From: Chitinophagales bacterium
GTDB lineage: Bacteria; Bacteroidota; Bacteroidia; Chitinophagales; CAIODY01
Direction of reading: 5' to 3'
DNA: 64,000 nt
Assembly (NCBI GenBank): GCA_947449695.1
Contig: CANFST010000001.1
Coordinates: forward strand, 100,666 to 164,665
The notes beneath the pieces are model-generated. The model was not told where the DNA came from and made no database searches. It worked only from the letters and a program-made list of their open reading frames with translations. Numbering within the stretch: the first letter of the stretch is position 1; each line of letters starts with the position of its first letter. Shown piece by piece: positions 18,691 to 25,798 of the stretch. The position numbers and the translations under genes were made by a program.

Positions 18691-20058
18691 ATGCAAGTTT
18701 GGAAAGAATACCAAGAAAAAAATAAAGAACGTTTTTTAAATGAGTTGTTAGATTTATTGCGCATTCCATCGGTTAGCGCAAGAACAGAAAACAATGCCGA
18801 CACGGCAAAATGTGCCGAAGAAGTTAAGCAACGAATGATTGAAGCTGGTGCTGATAATGTTGAAGTGTGCCCTACTGCTGGTCATCCAATAGTTTATGGT
18901 GAAAAAATTATTGATGCTTCAAAACCAACAGTTTTGGTTTATGGGCATTATGATGTACAACCTGCTGACCCTTTAGAATTGTGGACTTCACCACCATTTG
19001 AACCTGTTATTAAAGATGGTAAAATCTATGCTCGTGGAAGTGCTGATGATAAAGGACAGTTTTATATGCATGTGAAAGCATTTGAAACCATGATGAAAAC
19101 TAACACTTTACCTTGTAATGTGAAGTTCATGATTGAAGGTGAAGAAGAAGTGGGCAGCAATAATCTGGGTATTTTCTTAGAAAAAAATAAAGAGAAATTA
19201 AAAGCCGATGTGGTTTTGGTTTCCGATACTTCCATGATTAGCATGGAAAACCCCAGCTTGGAAGCAGGTTTGAGAGGTTTAGCTTATATGGAAGTAGAAG
19301 TTGTAGGACCCAATAAAGATTTGCACAGTGGTGTGTATGGTGGTGCTGTGGCTAATCCTGCCACAATTTTAGCAAAAATGATTGCATCATTACACGATGA
19401 AAATAATCACATTACCATTCCAGGATTTTATGATGATGTAATAGAATTAACCGCTGCCGAAAGAGAAGAATTGAACAGAACACCATTCGATTTAAGCGAA
19501 TACAAAAAAGATTTAGGCATCAACGAAGTGTGGGGTGAAAAGGGTTTCAGCACTTTGGAGCGAACTGGCATTCGCCCGACGATGGAAGTGAATGGCATTT
19601 GGGGTGGTTATACTGGCGAAGGTGCAAAAACAGTTTTGCCTTCAAAAGCAAATGCAAAAATTTCGATGCGATTAGTGCCGAATCAAAAAAGTGAAACGAT
19701 TTCCAATTTATTCAAAGCACATTTTGAAAAAATTGCTCCGCCTTATGTTACGGTAAAAGTTACAGCACATCATGGCGGTGAACCTGTGGTAACACCTACG
19801 GATAGTGTGGCTTACAAAGCTGCACACAAAGCCATTGAAACTACTTTTGGTAAATCACCAATTCCAACTCGTGGTGGTGGAAGTATTCCAATCGTAGCGC
19901 TTTTTGAAAGTGTATTAGGATTAAAAACTGTGTTGATGGGCTTTGGTTTGGATAGCGATGGATTGCATTCGCCTAATGAGCATTACCATGTTTTCAATTA
20001 CTACAAAGGCATTGAAACCATTCCGTTTTTCTTCCAATATTTTTCTGAAATGAGTTAA
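18691..20058 (+). CDS. M20-family dipeptidase
   Basis: The 455-residue zinc peptidase is of the CNDP/PepV-like M20 group, which hydrolyses dipeptides in the cytoplasm. The metal-binding residues are visible in VLVYGHYDVQP (His), RGSADDKGQ (bridging Asp) and IEGEEEVGSNN (catalytic Glu plus ligand). LHSGVYGG and GGSIPIVALF belong to the dimerisation and substrate regions. A single gene with its own promoter and terminator. Confidence 0.93.
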   Translation: MQVWKEYQEKNKERFLNELLDLLRIPSVSARTENNADTAKCAEEVKQRMIEAGADNVEVCPTAGHPIVYGEKIIDASKPTVLVYGHYDVQPADPLELWTSPPFEPVIKDGKIYARGSADDKGQFYMHVKAFETMMKTNTLPCNVKFMIEGEEEVGSNNLGIFLEKNKEKLKADVVLVSDTSMISMENPSLEAGLRGLAYMEVEVVGPNKDLHSGVYGGAVANPATILAKMIASLHDENNHITIPGFYDDVIELTAAEREELNRTPFDLSEYKKDLGINEVWGEKGFSTLERTGIRPTMEVNGIWGGYTGEGAKTVLPSKANAKISMRLVPNQKSETISNLFKAHFEKIAPPYVTVKVTAHHGGEPVVTPTDSVAYKAAHKAIETTFGKSPIPTRGGGSIPIVALFESVLGLKTVLMGFGLDSDGLHSPNEHYHVFNYYKGIETIPFFFQYFSEMS

Positions 20059-20156
20059 AAATTCAAAAATCATATAAGTTTATGGTTAAAATTATTTTCA
20101 AACTTAACTATAACAAAGGCTTTAGAACTTATTTGCAACTCAATTACATTTTTATT

Positions 20157-20188
20157 AAAAAATAGCGCATAAATGCGCTATTTTTGTT
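20157..20188 (+). terminator. Terminator after the dipeptidase
   Basis: AAAATAGCGCA and TGCGCTATTTT form a perfect stem with a TAAA-type loop, running into TTTTTG. The right arm also contains TATTTTTG, which fits a -7 box for lpxC, so the two signals may overlap. Confidence 0.75.
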
Positions 20189-20224
20189 TCCATTTTTCAA
20201 AAAACAAATCAATATAATCGCACT

Positions 20225-21628
20225 ATGAGCGACATGCAATGTACTTTAAAATCAGCAGTTTCAATTTCTGGTTACGGTCTTCATACAGGTAAAAACGTTA
20301 CACTTACTTTCAAACCTGCTCCCGTAAATCATGGTTTCAAATTCAAACGAATTGATTTGCCCGACCAACCCATCATCAATGCTGATGCTGATTTGGTGGT
20401 AGATGTATCGAGAGGTACAACCTTAGAACAAAATGGTGCAAGAGTTTCAACTGTTGAGCATTCATTGGCGGCCTTAGTTGGAATGGGATTAGATAATGTG
20501 TTGATTGAAATGGACGGAATGGAGGTTCCAATTATTGATGGCAGTTCACAACCATTTATTGAAGCCATTGAAAGTGTAGGCGTAGAAGAGCAAAGTGCAG
20601 TTAGAGAATATTTTGTATTGAATTCAACAGTGCAATATTTCGACCCCATTAAGAAAGTTGAAATGACAGCTGTACCTGCTGAAGATTATCAAATTTCAGT
20701 GATGGTTGATTATAATTCACCAGTTCTAGGAACACAACATGCTACTTTGCATAATATTTCTGAATTCAGAGGAGAATTTGCTGCATCACGTACATTTTGT
20801 TTTTTACATGAATTAGAATTATTGCTCGATAACAACTTGATAAAAGGCGGTGATTTGAGCAACGCAATTGTTGTAGTTGATAAATTGGTGAGCGATGAAG
20901 AATTGGCTCGGTTAGCAAAATTATTCAATCGCGAAAAAGTGAGTGTAATGAAAGAAGGTATTTTGAATAATGTTGATTTACGTTATCAAAATGAACCTGC
21001 CCGCCATAAACTTTTAGATGTAGTTGGTGATTTAGCTTTAATTGGAACACCGATAAAAGGAAAAGTATTTGCAAGCCGCCCAGGGCATGCTAGCAATGTT
21101 GAGTTTGCTAAAAGAATTAAAGCTTACATCAAAGCTTCAAAAAACAGAAATGTAGTGCCTGAATACGATCCGAATGCAAAACCTGTTTTTGATATTCGTC
21201 AAATTGAAAAAGCATTACCGCACAAATATCCATTCTTATTAGTTGACAAGATTATTGAAATGACGGAAACACAAGTTGTTGGTATAAAAAATGTAACTTT
21301 CAACGAACATTTTTTTCAAGGACATTTCCCTGGAAACCCCGTGATGCCTGGTGTTTTGCAAATTGAAGCTATGGCACAAACAGGAGGAATATTAGCATTG
21401 GGAACTGTTCCAGACCCACATAATTATGATACCTATTTTGTAAAAATCGACAAATGTCGATTTAAAAACAGAGTAGTGCCTGGCGATACCTTGATTTTAA
21501 AATTAGAATTGCTTAGCCCAATTCGTCGTGGTATTTGCGAAATGAAAGGCACTGCATATGTCGGGAATAAAATTGTTACCGAAGCAGAATTAATTGCAAA
21601 AATTGTTCGTAAAGAAGATGTTCAATAA
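20225..21628 (+). CDS. lpxC/fabZ: Bifunctional LpxC deacetylase / FabZ dehydratase
   Basis: This is a fusion typical of Bacteroidota. Residues 1-305 are UDP-3-O-acyl-GlcNAc deacetylase (TVEHSLAALVGMG, AASRTFCFLHE and RHKLLDVVGDLALIG carrying zinc ligands), the committed step of lipid A synthesis. Residues about 320-467 are the FabZ hot-dog 3-hydroxyacyl-ACP dehydratase (LPHKYPFLLVDKI and HFPGNPVMPGVLQIEAMAQ with catalytic His and Glu). Both compete for 3-hydroxyacyl-ACP, and fusion may balance lipid A against fatty acids. It is the first gene of an lpx unit with lpxA and an ABC ATPase. Confidence 0.96.
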   Translation: MSDMQCTLKSAVSISGYGLHTGKNVTLTFKPAPVNHGFKFKRIDLPDQPIINADADLVVDVSRGTTLEQNGARVSTVEHSLAALVGMGLDNVLIEMDGMEVPIIDGSSQPFIEAIESVGVEEQSAVREYFVLNSTVQYFDPIKKVEMTAVPAEDYQISVMVDYNSPVLGTQHATLHNISEFRGEFAASRTFCFLHELELLLDNNLIKGGDLSNAIVVVDKLVSDEELARLAKLFNREKVSVMKEGILNNVDLRYQNEPARHKLLDVVGDLALIGTPIKGKVFASRPGHASNVEFAKRIKAYIKASKNRNVVPEYDPNAKPVFDIRQIEKALPHKYPFLLVDKIIEMTETQVVGIKNVTFNEHFFQGHFPGNPVMPGVLQIEAMAQTGGILALGTVPDPHNYDTYFVKIDKCRFKNRVVPGDTLILKLELLSPIRRGICEMKGTAYVGNKIVTEAELIAKIVRKEDVQ

Positions 21629-21665
21629 ACCTAACCTTAATAATTAAAACAAAAAATTATTCTGC

Positions 21666-22466
21666 ATGAATCAACCATTCTCATACATACATCCACAAGC
21701 AAAAATTGCTAAAAGTGTAGTAATAGAGCCATTTGTAACCATTGGCAAAAATGTTGAAATAGGTGAAGGAACAGTTATCGAATCGAATGTTACGATAATG
21801 GAAGGTGCACGAATTGGTAAAAATTGTAGGATTTTTCCAGGTGCAGTTATATCTGCTATTCCGCAAGATTTGAAATATGATGGCGAAGAAACTATCACTA
21901 TCATTGGTGATGGCACTACAATTAGAGAATGTGTAACCATCAATCGTGGAACTGTAGCTGCCGGAAAAACTGTGGTTGGTAGCAACTGTTTATTAATGGC
22001 TTATGTTCACGTAGCACATGATTGCGTAGTGGGTAATAATTGTATTTTAGCTAACAATGTAAATTTAGCTGGGCATATTGAAGTGGATGATTGGGTGATT
22101 TTAGGTGGAATGACAGCAGTTCATCAGTTTGTAAAAATTGGCAAACATGCTTTTGTTTCAGGTGGTTCATTGATTAGAAAAGATGTTCCACCTTATGTAA
22201 AAGCCGCTCGTGAGCCATTGTCTTATGTTGGTATTAATTCTGTCGGAATTCGTCGTCGTGGTTTCACTGAAGAACAAATAAATCGCATACAAGATATTTA
22301 TCGCTATATTTTTGTGAAGGGATTAAATACTTCAAAAGCTGTTGCATTAGTTGAAAGAGAATTGCCAATTTCTGCAGAACGTGATGAAATAGTTGATTTT
22401 ATTCGCAATTCAGTTCGTGGCATCATCAAAGGATACAGCAAGCGCAATGAAGGTAATATTGAATAA
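21666..22466 (+). CDS. lpxA: UDP-N-acetylglucosamine acyltransferase LpxA
   Basis: LpxA adds the first 3-hydroxyacyl chain to UDP-GlcNAc. The 266 residues show left-handed beta-helix hexapeptide repeats from the N-terminus (IHPQAKIAKSVVIEPFVTIG onwards), the catalytic-histidine region LLMAYVHVAHDCVVGN, and the C-terminal helical domain after GINSVGIRRRGF. It starts 37 bases after lpxC-fabZ, and its 3' end overlaps the ABC ATPase gene. Confidence 0.96.
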   Translation: MNQPFSYIHPQAKIAKSVVIEPFVTIGKNVEIGEGTVIESNVTIMEGARIGKNCRIFPGAVISAIPQDLKYDGEETITIIGDGTTIRECVTINRGTVAAGKTVVGSNCLLMAYVHVAHDCVVGNNCILANNVNLAGHIEVDDWVILGGMTAVHQFVKIGKHAFVSGGSLIRKDVPPYVKAAREPLSYVGINSVGIRRRGFTEEQINRIQDIYRYIFVKGLNTSKAVALVERELPISAERDEIVDFIRNSVRGIIKGYSKRNEGNIE

Positions 22467-23055
22467 TGCTGGCAAAAGGTTCAATTATGATTGGATTTTT
22501 AGAGGCTTAAATGCTTCATGGAATTCGCCAAATATTATTGCAGTAAAAGGAAAAAATGGCGCTGGAAAATCAACATTAATGAGCCTACTGGGCGGTTTGT
22601 CATCTCCAAACGAAGGAACTATTGAATGGTTGATGAATAACCATAAAATTGATTCGGAAAAAATATTTCAACACATTTCTTGGTGTTCGCCATCTATTGA
22701 ATTACCTGATGAATTTACACTTACAGAGTTGATTCAATTTCAATCTACATTTAAAAATTGGTTGCCCAGTTTAACCGAAAAAGAAATTCTATCATTACTG
22801 AATTTAGAAAAAGAAGCAAATCAATATTTAAAAAATTTCAGTACAGGCATGAAACAACGAGTAAAAGTTGCATTCGCTGTATTAGCAGATGTTTCAATGG
22901 TTTTGTTAGATGAACCTACCAGCAATTTGGATGAATGGGGAATAAATTGGTATAAAAAATTATTGCAAAAATATTCAAATGACAGATTGATAATTATTGC
23001 TTCGAACAGTGAGGATGATTTTTTAAACACAGGTGCAACAATTATTTTAAATTAA
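22447..23055 (+). CDS. ABC transporter ATP-binding protein
   Basis: The start is set at ATG 22447 (MKVILNNAGKRF); the track's version begins 18 codons earlier inside lpxA. The 202 residues hold Walker A GKNGAGKST, the signature NFSTGMKQRVKVAFA, Walker B MVLLDEPTSNLD and a final switch region. No permease gene is adjacent. Its 20-base overlap with lpxA suggests a role linked to envelope biogenesis, but the partner is unknown. Confidence 0.9.
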   Translation: MKVILNNAGKRFNYDWIFRGLNASWNSPNIIAVKGKNGAGKSTLMSLLGGLSSPNEGTIEWLMNNHKIDSEKIFQHISWCSPSIELPDEFTLTELIQFQSTFKNWLPSLTEKEILSLLNLEKEANQYLKNFSTGMKQRVKVAFAVLADVSMVLLDEPTSNLDEWGINWYKKLLQKYSNDRLIIIASNSEDDFLNTGATIILN

Positions 23056-23115
23056 GATTGAACAATAAGATCGAAAAAAGGTTCTATAGTTGTTTAATCA
23101 ACAAGCTATTCTAAA

Positions 23116-24228
23116 ATGACATTTATAAAAACATTTAATGAATATAATTGGGAAACAGTAACTGAAAAAATTGCTGCAAAAACTGATGGAGATGTTGAGT
23201 ATGCACTTAAAAATGCAGGCAATACAACATTAGATGACTTTATGGCTTTGGTATCTCCTGCTGCTAAAAATTATTTAAACCAAATGGCGGAGATTAGTCA
23301 ACATCTCACTCAAAAAAGATTTGGTAAAACAGTTCAGTTTTATGCACCAATGTATTTGAGTAATGAGTGTCAAAACATTTGCACTTACTGTGGTTTTAGC
23401 TATGACAACAAAGTTCAAAGACTTACTCTTTCACCCAATGAAATGCGTAAGGAATTTGAGGCAATCAAAACATTGGGATTCGACCATATTTTATTAGTTA
23501 CAGGTGAGGCCAATCAAACTGTGCATATAGATTATTTCACACAAGCTATTGAAATTGCAAAAGAATATTTTTCTAATATAACCATTGAAGTGCAACCTTT
23601 AGAATTAGAGGAATATCAAATCTTACAAAAGCATGAATTGTATGCCGTGTTAGTTTATCAAGAAACTTATAATGGAGCCAACTACAAAACTTATCATCCC
23701 AAAGGAAAAAAATCAAACTTTAATTACAGGCTCGAAACACCTGACAGAATTGGCAATGCAGGAATTCATAAAATTGGGTTAGGTGTTTTATTAGGTTTAG
23801 AAGATTGGAGAACTGATTCTTTTTTTTGTGCACTTCACTTAGATTATTTACAACGAAAGTTTTGGCAAACAAAATATTCGATTTCATTTCCACGAATTCG
23901 CCCAAACGAAAGTTGCTTCCAACCGAATGTAGTCATTGATGAAAAAGATTTAATACAATTAATTTGCGCTTATAGAATATTTAACGAAAATGTTGAATTA
24001 AGTTTATCAACCCGTGAAAGCATTAAATTCAGAGACAATGCTTTTAATTTCGGTATAACGGCTATGAGCGCTGGTTCGAAAACTGAGCCTGGTGGATACG
24101 CACTAAATACAAAAGCTTTAGAACAATTTGAAATCGATGATAGTCGGACACCACAGCAGGTTGCTCGAGTAATAAATAACTCCGGATATGAAGTACTTTG
24201 GAAAGATTGGTTTTCATCTTTAAGCTAA
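23116..24228 (+). CDS. thiH: 2-iminoacetate synthase ThiH
   Basis: This radical-SAM enzyme cleaves tyrosine to dehydroglycine for thiazole synthesis. The 4Fe-4S motif is ECQNICTYCGF (Cys85, Cys89, Cys92). FDHILLVTGEA, VEIQPLE-type and SAGSKTEPGGY segments match ThiH. The length (370) is normal. It is separated from thiG by about 23 kb, so the thiazole genes are split. Its end overlaps the convergent acyl-CoA reductase by 9 bases. Confidence 0.95.
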   Translation: MTFIKTFNEYNWETVTEKIAAKTDGDVEYALKNAGNTTLDDFMALVSPAAKNYLNQMAEISQHLTQKRFGKTVQFYAPMYLSNECQNICTYCGFSYDNKVQRLTLSPNEMRKEFEAIKTLGFDHILLVTGEANQTVHIDYFTQAIEIAKEYFSNITIEVQPLELEEYQILQKHELYAVLVYQETYNGANYKTYHPKGKKSNFNYRLETPDRIGNAGIHKIGLGVLLGLEDWRTDSFFCALHLDYLQRKFWQTKYSISFPRIRPNESCFQPNVVIDEKDLIQLICAYRIFNENVELSLSTRESIKFRDNAFNFGITAMSAGSKTEPGGYALNTKALEQFEIDDSRTPQQVARVINNSGYEVLWKDWFSSLS

Positions 24229-25245
24229 TTTCATCAACCACTTCATTGTATCTATATTATCAGCATAATCACTCAATGATGGTTGTTGCGATTGCCCGAA
24301 AGAAATAAAATCTTTTCCAACAATACATTGTAAATCATCTTGCGAAATGTTTTGTAAAGCCTTTTTCAAATCATCTACTACTTCATAATACAAAACAGCA
24401 AGTGGAGAATGCAGATTTTTATTTTCAGTTAAAATCACACAATCATTTGCCAAGCAAGGTGTTTGATTCATCAACAGAATAGTGAGCTGATAATCAAAAT
24501 TATTTTTGTATTTATCGTGGTCAGCTAAATAATTAAAATATTCAAACGCCTTCAAAAGCCTTTGTAAATCTACATTAGGGGTAATTAGAATTTTGCCCAC
24601 ATTGCGGCAGCCCATTCCAAAATAAGAAAAAATATCTTTGCCAAGATTCAATAAATCTTCATCCGATTCTGTTCCATCTAACAAGCCAATTGAAGTTCTG
24701 TTTTTGCGAATGATGTGAGGATATTTCCCAAAATAATATTCAAAATACCGAGCTGAATTGTTTGAACCTGTTGCTATATAAGCATCGCAGCCTTTTAACA
24801 TATCAGAAAAAGCAATTTGCTTTTTAAATTCGGGTTCAATTTCAAAAAGAATTTCTAACAAATACGGCAACAGAATATTGTCTTTTGATGATTGCTTTAT
24901 CAACGCTTTATGATTGCTGATCAAAACACACAATAAATCTTGAAAGCCCACCAATGGTATATTACCAGCCATTGTTATGCCAACAGTTTGCATATGTTGG
25001 GTGGTGAGTAGTGAATATTTTTGAAGCCACTTTTCTAATTTTTCTTTTGCCAAAAAATCATGACAAATATTTTTCAAAGCCGACAAAACATTTTCTTCAG
25101 TAAACCATTTGTTGAATTGATAAGTTCTCGTAATTGCTTTTGCAAAGTCATTTTCCTTTTCAATTCCTAATTCATAATTCCTAATTCTTAATTTAATTTG
25201 ATCACTCCACAAACCTAATGTTGAAATTTTATGTTCTATTGTCAT
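24220..25245 (-). CDS. Acyl-CoA reductase (LuxC-like)
   Basis: The 341-residue protein is related to LuxC/aldehyde dehydrogenase-type acyl-CoA reductases. MAGNIPLVGFQDLLCVL and the catalytic Cys in FSYFGMGCRNVGKI are visible. Near the N-terminus, RIRNYELGIEKE is encoded by a short DNA repeat that also occurs in the Ddl-like gene and looks like an in-frame insertion (see findings). In Bacteroidota this gene often sits beside the ferredoxin that follows, here divergently. Confidence 0.85.
   Translation of the reverse strand: MTIEHKISTLGLWSDQIKLRIRNYELGIEKENDFAKAITRTYQFNKWFTEENVLSALKNICHDFLAKEKLEKWLQKYSLLTTQHMQTVGITMAGNIPLVGFQDLLCVLISNHKALIKQSSKDNILLPYLLEILFEIEPEFKKQIAFSDMLKGCDAYIATGSNNSARYFEYYFGKYPHIIRKNRTSIGLLDGTESDEDLLNLGKDIFSYFGMGCRNVGKILITPNVDLQRLLKAFEYFNYLADHDKYKNNFDYQLTILLMNQTPCLANDCVILTENKNLHSPLAVLYYEVVDDLKKALQNISQDDLQCIVGKDFISFGQSQQPSLSDYADNIDTMKWLMKLA
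25162..25190 (-). repeat. Copy 1 of a short dispersed repeat, in frame in the acyl-CoA reductase
   Basis: On the minus strand it contains GAATTATGAATTAGGAATT-type sequence encoding RNYELGIE. About 24 of 25 bases match the copy at 26603-26632, which lies on the opposite strand inside an unrelated gene. Confidence 0.6.
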
Positions 25246-25294
25246 ACTTTTCTTTTATGTAAAATATTTTTCTTTTAATTTCGCAGCCTTGATT

Positions 25295-25302
25295 TACATT
25301 TG
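25295..25302 (+). promoter_or_regulatory. -7 box before the ferredoxin
   Basis: TACATTTG matches TAnnTTTG 54 bases before the ATG. At the expected upstream distance the element reads TTT rather than TTG. Confidence 0.45.
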
Positions 25303-25355
25303 CACTGCAAAGGTATTTTATTCAAAATCTTTTAATCAAAAAATCATAAATAATT

Positions 25356-25703
25356 ATGGCTATCAAAATTACTGACGACTGTATTAACTGTGGGGCTTGC
25401 GAACCAGAATGTCCTAACAACGCAATCTATGAAGGCGGTGTTGAATGGGCAATTGCAGATGGGACAACTGTAAAAGGATCTTTCACACTTCGTGATGGCT
25501 CAAGCGTAGATGCAGGCGCAAAGCATACGCCAGTGTCTGATGACCATTATTATATTACTTCAGATAAATGCACTGAATGCCAAGGATTTCATGATGAACC
25601 ACAATGTGCTGCGGTTTGTCCTGTTGACTGTTGTGTACCAGACGAAATGGTTGTAGAAACACCAGAACAATTGTTAGACAAAAAGAACAGAATGCACATT
25701 TAA
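25356..25703 (+). CDS. 4Fe-4S dicluster ferredoxin
   Basis: The 115-residue cytoplasmic electron carrier has two cluster-binding patterns: CINCGACEPECPNNAI at residues 9-24, and KCTECQGFHDEPQCAAVCPVDCC at about 70-92 with the enlarged loop seen in YfhL/Alvin-type ferredoxins. A 45-residue acidic insert separates them. The redox partner is not evident. Confidence 0.93.
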   Translation: MAIKITDDCINCGACEPECPNNAIYEGGVEWAIADGTTVKGSFTLRDGSSVDAGAKHTPVSDDHYYITSDKCTECQGFHDEPQCAAVCPVDCCVPDEMVVETPEQLLDKKNRMHI

Positions 25704-25798
25704 TTGTGTGATAATTAATATTGAAACGCCATGCAGAACGGATAGGTTTTATCAGTTTTGTGTGGCTTTTTTATTTGGCAATAAATTGAATAAAGTAA